Below, one piece after another: positions 37,631 to 46,600 of a DNA stretch of 64,000 nucleotides. Numbering within the stretch: the first letter of the stretch is position 1; each line of letters opens with the position of its first letter. The position numbers and the translations under genes were made by a program. The stretch comes from Streptomyces sp. CGMCC 4.7035. GTDB taxonomy: Bacteria; Actinomycetota; Actinomycetes; Streptomycetales; Streptomycetaceae. Under the pieces are notes generated by a model that had not been told where the DNA came from, searched no databases, and saw only the letters and a list, made by a program, of their open reading frames with translations. The stretch covers positions 372,001 to 436,000 of the forward strand of contig NZ_CP134053.1 of the NCBI RefSeq assembly GCF_031583065.1. The letters run 5' to 3'.

Positions 37631-38542
37631 GTGTCGCAGCCGGAGTCGCAGCCGGGGCCCCGTATCGCCGTCTCCGTCGTGACCATGGGCAACCGTCCCG
37701 CCGAGGTCGACGCCCTCCTCACGTCCGTGGCCAAGCAGGACCTCGCCCCGTCCCGCATCGTCGTCGTCGGCAACGGCTGTCCGCTGCCCGAGTTCGCCGA
37801 GCGCCTCGGCCTTCCCGGTGAGGTCACCTGCATCGAGGTCGACGAGAACCTCGGCTGCCCCGGCGGCCGCAATGTGGCCCTCGCCAGGCTGCGGGAATGG
37901 GGGGACGTCGACGTCGTGGTGGAACTCGACGACGACGGGCTGCTCGTCGACGCCGATGTGCTCCGGCGGGTGCGGGACCTGTACGCCGCGGACCCCCGGC
38001 TCGGCATCGTCGGGTTCCGGATCGCCGACGAGTACGGCGAGACCCAGCGACGGCACGTGCCGCGGGTCGGGGCCGCCGACCCGATGCGCGGCGGACCGGT
38101 GACCGGCTTCCTCGGCGGCGGGCACGCGCTGTCCATGGCCATGCTCGCCGAGACCGGCGACTGGCCCGCCGAGTTCTTCTTCGCGCACGAGGAGACGGAT
38201 CTCGCGTGGCGGGCCGCCGACGCCGGATGGACCATCCTCTACGAGCCCGAACTGCTGCTCCAGCACCCGAAGACCTCGCCCGCCCGCCACGCCATCTACT
38301 ACCGGGTCACGGCACGGAACCGCGTGTGGCTCGTGCGACGGCGGCTGCCGATTCCGCTCATCCCCGTCCACCTCGGGGTGTGGATCGCCGTCACCCTTCT
38401 GCGGACGCGGTCGGCCGGTGGGCTGAAGGCCTGGTTCGGCGGATTCGTGGAGGGGCTGCGGACCTCGGGCGGTGAGCGGCGGCCCATGCGCTGGCGCACG
38501 GTGTGGCGGCTCACGCGGCTCGGCCGGCCGCCCGTCATCTAG
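37631..38542 (+). CDS. Family 2 glycosyltransferase
   Basis: 303 residues from GTG 37631 with GGAGGG upstream. GT-A fold: VSVVTMGNRPAEVDALL start, VDENLGCPGGRNVAL (nucleotide-sugar loop), DVVVELDDDGLLVD with the DxD-type metal site, GFLGGGHALSMAM, and FFFAHEETDLAWRAADAGW with the ED catalytic-base motif. It resembles rhamnosyl/galactofuranosyl-type transferases acting on cell-surface glycans. The acceptor is unknown. A repeat-rich gap and a strong hairpin follow. Confidence 0.9.
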   Translation: MSQPESQPGPRIAVSVVTMGNRPAEVDALLTSVAKQDLAPSRIVVVGNGCPLPEFAERLGLPGEVTCIEVDENLGCPGGRNVALARLREWGDVDVVVELDDDGLLVDADVLRRVRDLYAADPRLGIVGFRIADEYGETQRRHVPRVGAADPMRGGPVTGFLGGGHALSMAMLAETGDWPAEFFFAHEETDLAWRAADAGWTILYEPELLLQHPKTSPARHAIYYRVTARNRVWLVRRRLPIPLIPVHLGVWIAVTLLRTRSAGGLKAWFGGFVEGLRTSGGERRPMRWRTVWRLTRLGRPPVI

Positions 38543-38566
38543 CCCCGGTTCGGGGTGCGGCCTGCG

Positions 38567-38662
38567 GCCTGTGAACCGGCCTGTGGTTCGGGGTGCGGCC
38601 TGCGGTTCGGCGTCCGGCCTGCAGCCTGTGAACCGGCCTGTGGTTCGGGGTGCGGCCTGCGG
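38567..38662. repeat. 39-bp direct repeat, 57-bp period, GC-rich
   Basis: Identical 39-bp copies at 38567 and 38624. Shorter variants of TGCGGCCTGCGG and GGCCCGTCATC continue to about 38705. It is non-coding, directly after the glycosyltransferase stop. Confidence 0.8.
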
Positions 38663-38738
38663 CCTGCGGTTCCGCGTCCGGCCTGCGGCCCGTCATCCGG
38701 CCCGCGGCGGGTGGCGGTGGCCCGTGCGTACATGACGA

Positions 38739-38773
38739 AGGGCCCGGCCGTTCACCTCCGCCGACCGGGCCCT
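38739..38773. terminator. Hairpin after glycosyltransferase
   Basis: Perfect 9-bp inverted repeat AGGGCCCGG / CCGGGCCCT with a 17-base loop. The remaining sequence to 39100 has no convincing gene and should contain the promoter of the SARP-type regulator. Confidence 0.6.
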
Positions 38774-39100
38774 CGCGCATTCCCGGATCCAGCCACGGCG
38801 GCGACGCTCCCCCGAGCTACGCGTGTACGCGCGTACCGTCGGGCCGGATCCGATGGAAGGATCACATCAGGCCACACCAACAGATCGCTAACATGTGGCC
38901 AACGGTTCTAAGGGGAGCCGAGCTGGACGGTTCCAAGAGGGGTTCGTGGAACCGGGCGGCGAAATGTTGCCGCACGTCGACGCGCAGTCCACGGCGGGAC
39001 GCGGTGGTTGTGCCGCGCGGCGGGGCGATGCGCGGCAGTCGTGCCGCACGGTGATGCGAGGCACGGCGGTCGGGCCGTGCGGAAGGGCAACGGGGCGGCT

Positions 39101-42100
39101 ATGCGGTACGGGCTGCGGTTCGGCCTGCTGGGTCCGCCCGTCGTCTATGACGCCGACGGCGGGATCCGGTCGATCGGCAGCGGCAAGATGCGGGCTCTGC
39201 TGGCCGCTCTGTTGCTGGAGCCGGGCCGGGTCGTCCCGATCGACACGCTCAAGGAGGCACTGTGGGGCGGGGCGCCCCCGGCCTCCGCACAGGCGTCCCT
39301 GCAGAACCACGTCACCCGGCTGCGCCGTCTGCTCGGCGACGACGGTTCCGAGCGGCTGCGTGCCGTGCCGCCCGGCTACCTCCTGCGCGTCGGCGGGGGC
39401 GAATTGGACGTCCGCGTCTTCGAGGAGCATGTCGGCGCGGCCCGCGCCGCGCACGCCGGCCGTGACTGGGAGCGCACCGTCCGTGAGGTGTCCGCCGCGC
39501 TCGCCCTGTGGCGCGGCACACCGCTCAGCGGCCTGCCGCCGGAGATCGGCGGGCACGCGCTGGTGCAGCGCCTGGAGGAGGCGCGGCTGCTCGTCCTGGA
39601 GTGGCGGTACGACGCAGAACTGAACCTCGGTGACGCCCGACTTGCCGGCCTCGCACCCGAGTTGGCCGCACTGGTCGCCGAACACCCGCTGCGGGAGGGC
39701 TTTCACCGGCTGCTGATGCTCGTCCTGCACCGTACCGACCGTCCGGCGGAGGCCTTGGCCGTCCATCGCGACCTGCGTGAACGCCTCGTGGAAGAACTCG
39801 GTGTGGAGCCGGGTGCAGCGGTTCGCAAGGCCCATCTGGAGATCCTGCGAGACGAGCCGGGCGGGCACGGCGGCGGGAGGCGGAGCGGGCGGGGGAGCGC
39901 TGATATCGCGCGCGCCGCGGCTACGGACTCCAGACGTACGGACTCCGGCCATCCGTACCCCACGGACTCCGACCACCCGTACCCCGGCCACACCGGCACC
40001 GAAAGCGAACCCGACACCGACACCGAAACCAGCGTCGGCACCGATACCGACAACGGCAGCGGCACCGGCACCGACAACGGCAGCGGCACCGGCACCGGCG
40101 CCGATACCGACAGCGCGAGCACGCAAGAGGAGCCCGGCGCCCCCCTCCCCACTTCCCCGGTCGCGCCCCCCGTTCCCCGCCCCGCCCAACTCCCGTGGCC
40201 ACCAGCGCACTTCACCGGCCGTGACGCCGTACGCGAGGAACTCCTGCGCGTCCTCGACACCGAACGCGACGCGCCCGCCGTCGCCGTGCTCAGCGGCATG
40301 GCCGGGGTCGGCAAGAGCGCGCTCGCCCTGCACGTCGCGCATGGGCTGCGGGAACGTTTCCCCGACGGTCAGCTCTACGTCAATCTGCACGGCGCCACCC
40401 CCGGCATGACCCCGCTCACCCCCGAGCAGGCGCTCGCCTCGCTGCTGCGCGACCTCGGTGCCGAGCCGCGCCGTATTCCCGAACGCCCGGACGCGGCCGC
40501 CGCGTTGCTCCGCTCGCTGCTCGCCCCGACCCGCACCCTGATGGTGCTGGACGACGCCGCGCACGCCGCGCAGGTACGGCCGCTGCTGCCCGGTGGCCCC
40601 GGCTGCGCGGTGATCGTGACCAGCCGCTCCCCGCTCACCGCGCTCGACGGCGCCCACCGGGTTCCGCTCGCTCCCCTGTCCGGCGAGGACAGTGCGGCCC
40701 TGCTCCGCGCGGTCTCGGGCCGGGACGGACTCGACGCCGCACATCCGCTTGTCGAACTCGCCGGCCGACTGCCACTCGCCCTGCGTATCGTCGCCGCGCG
40801 GCTTGCCGCCCGTCGCGCGCTCACCCCGGATGTCCTGGCCGGTCAACTCACCGCCACCGAGAGCAGGTTGCATCACCTGGAGTACGACGACCTGAGCGTC
40901 CGCAGGTCGCTCGCCGTCGCGCACGACGCGCTGCGCGCCTCCGACCGCGAGGCCGACCGGGACGCGGCACGCGCCCTCGGCCGCATCGGCGCGCTCGACC
41001 TTCCCTGCTACGGCGCACCGCTTCTCGCCCGCCTCCTGGGCACCGACGAACGCCGTGCCGAGGCCGCCCTCGACCGTCTCGTCGATGTCGCGCTCCTGGA
41101 GGAGACGGCGTACGGGCGGTACGCGCCGCACGACCTCGTCCGGGACTTCGCCCACGAGACGGCGGCGAGCGACGAGTCAGCGGAGCCGGATCGCATCGCC
41201 GACCGGGCCCTGCGCTGGTACACCGCCATGGCCGTGCGCGCGTACAAGGCCATCGTCGAGCCGGGCGCCGATCGCGCGGACCGGCTCCGGGTGACCCCGT
41301 CGCAACCAGGGACGCACGCCACGGACGTGGCGGCCGTGCCCGCGTTCGGCTCGGCCCAGGCAGCCGTCGACTGGATCGTCCTCGAACTGGAGAACATGGT
41401 CGCTCTCGTGGAGCGCCACGCGGACTACTCCGCCCATGTGCCCTTGCTGGCCCGCATGGTCGCCAGCCCGCTCCAACGCCGGGGCCGGCTCGCCGAGTCG
41501 GAGGTGCTCGTCCGTGCCGCCCTGCGCGGGGCACGCCGGCTGGCGGACGCGCCCGCGGAGGGGTACGCGCTGCTGGACCTGGCCGGGCTGCACTTCATGA
41601 AGGGACACGGCAACGAAGCGCTCGAGCTGCTCGACGGGGCGCTGGAGATCTGGCGGCGGCTCGGGTACGTCTCCTGTCTGTGCCGTGGCCTCAACAACCG
41701 CGGGCTGCTCCTGGAGGTGCTCGGCCGGTTCGAGGAGTCCGGTGAGGCGCTGCGGCAGTGTCTGGAGTACACGCGCGTACTGAACGACCCGGGGCAGGAG
41801 GCCATCACCTACAGCAACCTCGGCAACCTGTACGAGCACACGGACCCGCGGGCCGCCATCGGCCACCACCGCCGAAGCCTGGAGATCGGCGAGCGGATCG
41901 GTGATGTCGTCGTCCGCCACTCCGCGCACTGCAACATCGGCTTCGCCCACCTCACGCTCGGCGAACCGGACGCCGCCGTACCGCACTTCGAGGAGAGTCT
42001 GCGCGTCCTCGGTGGTCACGGCCACTGGCAGGGCGAGTCGCAGACCCGGCTCGGGCTGGTGCGGGCGCTGCGGGAGTGCGGGGAGGCGGGGCGGGCCGCG

Positions 42101-42307
42101 CACGAGTGCGATGTGCTGCTGACCCTCGCCACCCGGCACGGTGACCGCTATGCCGAGGGACTCGCCCGCCATCAGCGTGGCCTGCTCCACCGCGCGGAGG
42201 GCGACGCCGAGGAGGCCGGCCGGCAGTGGGAGTCGGCCCTCGCCGCACTGGACGGAACGGACAGCCCGGTGCTCGGCGAGCTGAAGGAGCTGCTGGTGGG
42301 GGAGTGA
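39101..42307 (+). CDS. SARP/AfsR-type regulator with NB-ARC and TPR domains
   Basis: 1068 residues. An OmpR-like winged helix (about 5-95; LGPPVVYDADGG...ALLAALLLEPGRVV...SLQNHVTRLRRLLG) and a bacterial transcriptional activation domain (about 100-245) make a SARP. A low-complexity Thr/Asp/Gly linker (about 285-345) leads to an NB-ARC ATPase with P-loop GMAGVGKSALA near residue 400 and LMVLDDAAH, then TPR repeats at about 760-1060. AfsR-like proteins activate secondary-metabolite genes after phosphorylation. ATG 39101 is chosen at the family-like beginning; an upstream GTG 39077 is possible. No biosynthetic cluster lies directly beside it. Confidence 0.9.
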   Translation: MRYGLRFGLLGPPVVYDADGGIRSIGSGKMRALLAALLLEPGRVVPIDTLKEALWGGAPPASAQASLQNHVTRLRRLLGDDGSERLRAVPPGYLLRVGGGELDVRVFEEHVGAARAAHAGRDWERTVREVSAALALWRGTPLSGLPPEIGGHALVQRLEEARLLVLEWRYDAELNLGDARLAGLAPELAALVAEHPLREGFHRLLMLVLHRTDRPAEALAVHRDLRERLVEELGVEPGAAVRKAHLEILRDEPGGHGGGRRSGRGSADIARAAATDSRRTDSGHPYPTDSDHPYPGHTGTESEPDTDTETSVGTDTDNGSGTGTDNGSGTGTGADTDSASTQEEPGAPLPTSPVAPPVPRPAQLPWPPAHFTGRDAVREELLRVLDTERDAPAVAVLSGMAGVGKSALALHVAHGLRERFPDGQLYVNLHGATPGMTPLTPEQALASLLRDLGAEPRRIPERPDAAAALLRSLLAPTRTLMVLDDAAHAAQVRPLLPGGPGCAVIVTSRSPLTALDGAHRVPLAPLSGEDSAALLRAVSGRDGLDAAHPLVELAGRLPLALRIVAARLAARRALTPDVLAGQLTATESRLHHLEYDDLSVRRSLAVAHDALRASDREADRDAARALGRIGALDLPCYGAPLLARLLGTDERRAEAALDRLVDVALLEETAYGRYAPHDLVRDFAHETAASDESAEPDRIADRALRWYTAMAVRAYKAIVEPGADRADRLRVTPSQPGTHATDVAAVPAFGSAQAAVDWIVLELENMVALVERHADYSAHVPLLARMVASPLQRRGRLAESEVLVRAALRGARRLADAPAEGYALLDLAGLHFMKGHGNEALELLDGALEIWRRLGYVSCLCRGLNNRGLLLEVLGRFEESGEALRQCLEYTRVLNDPGQEAITYSNLGNLYEHTDPRAAIGHHRRSLEIGERIGDVVVRHSAHCNIGFAHLTLGEPDAAVPHFEESLRVLGGHGHWQGESQTRLGLVRALRECGEAGRAAHECDVLLTLATRHGDRYAEGLARHQRGLLHRAEGDAEEAGRQWESALAALDGTDSPVLGELKELLVGE

Positions 42308-42363
42308 GCCGAAGCGCACCGGGGTTCGTACGCGCCCTCACTCCGCGTCCGCGTAGTACCTCC

Positions 42364-44070
42364 TTATTTCGCGTCCGCGTAGCACCGCACGACCGCCGTC
42401 GTGAACGGAATCCGCACCGGCGTCTCGCCGAACGTCAGCCGCATCGCCAGGTCCGACGCCTCCCGGATCGCCGCGACCACCGTGTCCGCCTCCTCGGCCG
42501 GGCAGTGCACGATCACCTCGTCGTGCTGGAAGAAGACCAGTTCGGCGGCGAGGTCCGCGCAGGCGCGGCGGAGGGCGGCGAGCAGCAGCAGGGCCCAGTC
42601 GGCGGCGCTGCCCTGCACGACGAAGTTCCGCGCGAAGCGGCCGCGGGCGCGGGAGTTCGTGGAGGCGTACCCCGGCATCCACTGCTGCTGTTCTTCGGTC
42701 ACGCCCGCCGGACCGTCCTCCTGGGGCTCCTGCGGAATGCCCGCCTCCTCCGCCGCGTCCTCGGACGCCCCGGCCGCCGGCGGGCACGTACGTCCGAGCC
42801 AGGTCCGCACGAGACGGCCCTCCTCGCCCGCGCGGGCCGCGTCGTCGACGTATGCGACCGCCTTGGGGAAGCGGCGGCGCAGCGCGGCGAGGTTCTTCAG
42901 GCCGTCGCCGGACGTCTGGCCGTAGATCGCGCCGAGCACGGCGAGCTTGGCCTGGCCGCGGTCGCCGGAGAACGCGCGGTCCGACACCGACTGGTAGAGA
43001 TCGTCCCCGCGGCCGGCGACCTCCATGAACGCCGGGTCCCGGGAGATCGCGGCCAGCACGCGCGGTTCCATCTGGGCCGCGTCGGCCACGACCAGCCGCC
43101 AGCCCGGGTCGGCGACGACCGCGCGCCGGATGACCTTGGGGATCTGCAGGGCGCCGCCGCCGTTGGTGACCCAGCGGCCGGTGACCGTGCCGCCCGGCAG
43201 GTACTCGGGCCGGAAGCGGCCGTCGCGCACCCAGTCCTGGAGCCAGGACCAGCCGTGGGCGACCCAGATGCGGTACAGCTTCTTGTACTCCAGCAGGGGC
43301 TTCACCGCCGGGTGGTCGAGGGCCTCGATCTCCCAGCGGCGGGTGGATCGCACCCGGATGCCGGCCTGTGCGAAGGCCTTGACCACGTCGGCGGGCAGAT
43401 CGGGCCGGACGCGGCGGCCGAAGGCGGCCGACACCTCGTCGGCCAGCTCGGCAAGGCGCCGTGGCTCTCCGCCGCCCGCGTACCGCTCGCCGAGCAGCTC
43501 GTGCAGCACCTCGCGGTGGACGTCCGCGCTCCACGGCAGCCCTGACCGGTTCATCTCGGAGGCCACCAGCATGCCGGCCGACTCGGCGGCGGTGAGCAGC
43601 CGCATGCGGTCCGGGTGCGCGGTGGCCTCGTGCCGGCGCTGCTGGTCCGCGTACACCTCGACGAGGTCCTTGAGGGGGACGTGGACGGGGCTCGGCTCGA
43701 AGAGGGAGGACTGCGAGCCGGGCTCGGCGGAGCGCTGCGGGGGATCCGGCGGTACGGGGCCGCCGCGCAGCCGGGCCAGCGCGGCGGCGGCCGACCGGGG
43801 CTCGCCGAGCCGCCCCTCGTGGCCCAGGAGGAGGGTCTCGGCCGCCTCGACGTCGTAGCACCGGTCGACTCGCACCCCCGCGGCGAGCAGACGCGGCTGG
43901 ACGTCGGCGGTGGACCGCCACACCCAGCGGGTGACCTCCGGCCGCGTCCGCACCGCCGCGACGAGATCCCCTTCCCTGACCACGGGCCCTGCGGGCAGCC
44001 CGTCCGGGCCGAGGGCGGCGACCTCCACGCCGCCGTCCTCGGCCGGAGCGAGAGCCCAGCGCCCGGTCAT
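42364..44070 (-). CDS. 3'-5' exonuclease-like/DNA polymerase I-family protein
   Basis: 568 residues. The C-terminal two thirds is a family A polymerase: TGRWVTNGGGALQIPKVIRRA, motif A VVADAAQMEPRVLAAI, motif B KLAVLGAIYGQTSGDGLKN, and motif C FFQHDEVIVHCP with the catalytic HDE. The N-terminal part sits where the proofreading domain would be but lacks its acidic residues, and there is no 5' nuclease domain. Such short PolA-like proteins are widespread in Streptomyces in addition to true PolA and may serve repair. The ATG is at 44070. Its last codons (YADAK) are echoed by a short duplicate just past the stop. Confidence 0.88.
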   Translation of the reverse strand: MTGRWALAPAEDGGVEVAALGPDGLPAGPVVREGDLVAAVRTRPEVTRWVWRSTADVQPRLLAAGVRVDRCYDVEAAETLLLGHEGRLGEPRSAAAALARLRGGPVPPDPPQRSAEPGSQSSLFEPSPVHVPLKDLVEVYADQQRRHEATAHPDRMRLLTAAESAGMLVASEMNRSGLPWSADVHREVLHELLGERYAGGGEPRRLAELADEVSAAFGRRVRPDLPADVVKAFAQAGIRVRSTRRWEIEALDHPAVKPLLEYKKLYRIWVAHGWSWLQDWVRDGRFRPEYLPGGTVTGRWVTNGGGALQIPKVIRRAVVADPGWRLVVADAAQMEPRVLAAISRDPAFMEVAGRGDDLYQSVSDRAFSGDRGQAKLAVLGAIYGQTSGDGLKNLAALRRRFPKAVAYVDDAARAGEEGRLVRTWLGRTCPPAAGASEDAAEEAGIPQEPQEDGPAGVTEEQQQWMPGYASTNSRARGRFARNFVVQGSAADWALLLLAALRRACADLAAELVFFQHDEVIVHCPAEEADTVVAAIREASDLAMRLTFGETPVRIPFTTAVVRCYADAK

Positions 44071-44139
44071 GCTGCGAGTGTGGCAGGGGGGTCTGACAAC
44101 GGGCCGGAACGTGCCGCCCGAGCAGGTTCGGTCCTGCTG

Positions 44140-44211
44140 CTCGTGGGCCTCGTGGGCCTCGTGGGCCTCGTGGGTCTCGTGGGTCTCGTGGGCCTCGTGG
44201 GTCTCGTGGGC
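44140..44211. repeat. 9-bp minisatellite, eight units
   Basis: Eight tandem copies of CTCGTGGGC or CTCGTGGGT between two divergent genes. The 273-base gap has no other feature I can support. Confidence 0.9.
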
Positions 44212-44343
44212 CTCTGGGTCTTGGCAGGGTGTCCATCCGAAGTTGACGTTGAGGGTGGTCCACGCGCGCGTAGGCCAGTCGACCGGATCGCGGTGGCCGA
44301 TGCGCCGACGGGCCGCGGCGGAGGTCGTGTCACGATCGAACGC

Positions 44344-45462
44344 GTGAGTACGACGACCACCGTGGACCGGGCCTTCCGGGCCGCCCTCTACGACGACACC
44401 GACGCGGGCCTCGACACCGGCGCCTCGCTGCTCGCCGCCGACCCCGCGGCCGATGCCGAACTCGCCGGGCGCGGTGAGGAGTTCGTCGCCGCGGCCTGGC
44501 GGCGGGGCTGGCAGCCCGCCGATGTCGTACGCATCGTGCGCCGAGAGCTGGACGACACCCACGTACGCCTCGTCTCGACGCTGATCGTCAAGGAGGCGGG
44601 CGAGCGGCCGTCCCCCACCCCACGCTGGGCCGCCCAGCTCCAGGACCTCGACGCGGAACCTCCGCACGCCACCGATCGTTTCTCCCATGCCACCGCCGTC
44701 CTGGAGCTGTACCGCCTGATCCTGCGCCTCCCCGCCCTCGAACCCCTCGAAGCACCCCGGCAGTCCGCCTCCCCGCGGCAGCCCGAGTCCCGCATGCTCA
44801 CCCGTATCCGCGCCCTGCTCGCCAAGGCGGAGGCGACCGGGTATCCGGAGGAGGCGGAGGCGCTCAGTGCCAAGGCGCAGGAACTGATGGCGCGGCACAG
44901 CATCGACGAGGCGCTGCTCTCAGCCCGTACGCATGCGGGGGACGCGCCCGGCGCCTGCCGCATCGGCGTGGACCCGCCGTACGAGACGGCCAAGGCCGTG
45001 CTCCTGGACGCGGTGGCGGGCGCCAACCGCTGCCGGGCCGTGTGGCACGAGGCCCTCGGTTTCTCCACGGTCGTCGGCTTCGAGGCCGACCTGGAAGCCG
45101 TCGAACTCCTCTACACCTCGCTGCTCGTGCAGGCCACCGCCGCGATGACGAGGGCGGAGGCGGCGCAGCGCAAGGGCGGGCGGAAGCGTACGAAGACGTT
45201 CCGGCAGTCGTTCCTGGCCGCGTACGCGCAGCGCATCGGCGACCGCCTCCAGGTCGCCGCCGAGGGGCAGGTGGCCGGGAGCGAGGGTGAGTTGCTGCCG
45301 GTCCTCGCGGCCCGGGACGTGGCCGTCACGGAGCGGACGGAACAGATGTTCCCGGACACGGTCACCACCCGGCTGCGCGGGATCAGTGACGCGGCCGGAT
45401 GGGAGCAGGGTGCCGCGGCCGCCGATCGCGCCCAGGTCGCTGGGCGACCCCGCCTCCCGTGA
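44344..45462 (+). CDS. DUF2786 domain protein
   Basis: 372 residues from GTG 44344. The DUF2786 motif lies at about 150-190 (RIRALLAKAEATGYPEEAEALSAKAQELMARHSID). Downstream helical segments (RKGGRKRTKTFRQSFLAAYAQRIGDRL) complete the usual Streptomyces family layout. The biochemical function is not known; a relation to zinc-dependent SprT-like or phage proteins has been suggested for the domain but nothing catalytic is visible here. Confidence 0.82.
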   Translation: MSTTTTVDRAFRAALYDDTDAGLDTGASLLAADPAADAELAGRGEEFVAAAWRRGWQPADVVRIVRRELDDTHVRLVSTLIVKEAGERPSPTPRWAAQLQDLDAEPPHATDRFSHATAVLELYRLILRLPALEPLEAPRQSASPRQPESRMLTRIRALLAKAEATGYPEEAEALSAKAQELMARHSIDEALLSARTHAGDAPGACRIGVDPPYETAKAVLLDAVAGANRCRAVWHEALGFSTVVGFEADLEAVELLYTSLLVQATAAMTRAEAAQRKGGRKRTKTFRQSFLAAYAQRIGDRLQVAAEGQVAGSEGELLPVLAARDVAVTERTEQMFPDTVTTRLRGISDAAGWEQGAAAADRAQVAGRPRLP

Positions 45463-45479
45463 GAACGGGGCGGCCTCGG

Positions 45480-45720
45480 CTCTCCTGAGGATGCGGGGTG
45501 GCCTCGGCTCTCCTGAGGATGCGGGTGGTCGCCTGCGGCTTGGTGCGGGGATGCGGGGTGGTCGCCTGCGGCTTGGTGCGGGGATGCGGGTGGTGGCCCG
45601 TCGCTTGGTGTGAGGGCGCGGGGCGGTCGCCTGCCGCTTGGTGTGAGGGCGCGGGGGCGGCCGCCCGTCGCATGGTGCGAGGACGAAGGGCGGCCCGCCC
45701 GCCGCTTGGCGTCGGGGACG
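45480..45720. repeat. Degenerate tandem repeat, 28-32 bp units
   Basis: About seven diverging copies of a unit built on GGATGCGGGTGGTCGCCTGC and GGCTTGGTG, filling most of the gap between two convergent genes. Spacing varies and the units touch, so this is not a CRISPR. Confidence 0.75.
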
Positions 45721-45789
45721 CGCGTCGGTCGTCCGCCCCTCGGTGGCCGTACGCGAGTCGGTCGCCCCGCCGCTGGACGAGTACGCGGG

Positions 45790-46305
45790 TCAGTCGCCCG
45801 CGATCTGGATCGGGGTCACCGAGGCATCGGGGGTGTCCGGCTTCTTCAGTGACACATCACCGAACGACCACGGGAAGCTCTGCGCGTCGCCGCCGCCCGG
45901 CACGGTGATCTTGAGGGTCTTCACCGCGGCGCTGTCCGAGGCGCCGCTCTTCCCGCGGACGTAGGTGATGGTGAAGGTCGCCGTCTCTTCCTTCTGCAGC
46001 GTCACCTTCTCCGGATGCGCGTCCGCGGCGTGCGCGACGGTCCAGGAGGAGTCCCCGCCGTTCAGTTCGATGCCCGGGAAGCCCTCGAAGGTGCACTTCT
46101 TGGTGTCGCGGTTCGTGAGGGTGACCGGGACGTTGCCGGTGTCGCCGGCGGTCGTGGCGGCGTTGCCCGGGCCGACCTTGATGCCGATCGAGCAGCCGGC
46201 GGCCTTGTCGCTGTCGCCACCGCTGCTGCCACCGCTGTCGCAGGCGGTCAGCGCGAGGGCCGCGGCGAGGGCGGTGACGGCGAGGGGGACGGGGAGGGTG
46301 CGCAT
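45790..46305 (-). CDS. DUF4232-like lipoprotein
   Basis: 171 residues with a lipoprotein signal (LAVTALAAALALTAC, lipobox LTAC). The mature part has an immunoglobulin-like beta pattern (GNVPVTLTNRDTKKCTFEGFPGIEL...EETATFTITYV) as in the DUF4232 secreted proteins of Streptomyces. There is one Cys pair in the mature domain. It is probably cell-surface anchored; function unknown. Confidence 0.85.
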   Translation of the reverse strand: MRTLPVPLAVTALAAALALTACDSGGSSGGDSDKAAGCSIGIKVGPGNAATTAGDTGNVPVTLTNRDTKKCTFEGFPGIELNGGDSSWTVAHAADAHPEKVTLQKEETATFTITYVRGKSGASDSAAVKTLKITVPGGGDAQSFPWSFGDVSLKKPDTPDASVTPIQIAGD

Positions 46306-46463
46306 GAGGATCCTCTGGAGTCGTGACGGTGCTCATGGATCATTACGCAGGCGGGCAGCGGTGCGTTACACGCCCCCGAGTGCCGCATGCGCCGCGGCTC
46401 GCGATTGTCGAGATACGTTCTGTATGTCCCCTGCGGGCTGACGGGATGAGCTGGCTGCGCGCG

Positions 46464-46600
46464 GTCAACTACCGGGCGCTAAAGCGCCGGGCTTGCACAA
46501 CGGGCATCGCTGGCGGTGATGCTGCGTTTGCGTTCAGCCCCGCCCCGGCGCGTGCGCTCGGTGGTGGGGCAGGGGCCGTTGACTGGGCCCCGCGTCGCCA
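46464..46600 (-). ncRNA. Candidate omega RNA at the TnpB 3' end
   Basis: Past and overlapping the tnpB 3' end is the hairpin GGCGCTTTAGCGCC followed, in the tnpB sense, by AGTTGAC ending at 46464. In IS605/IS1341 elements the right end folds into the RNA that guides TnpB, with the guide starting right after the element end. The 5' limit given here is a guess. Confidence 0.35.

Noticed and set aside
44140..45720. Repeat arrays as CRISPR
   Set aside because: Units are contiguous with no unique spacers, vary in sequence, and no cas genes are present.
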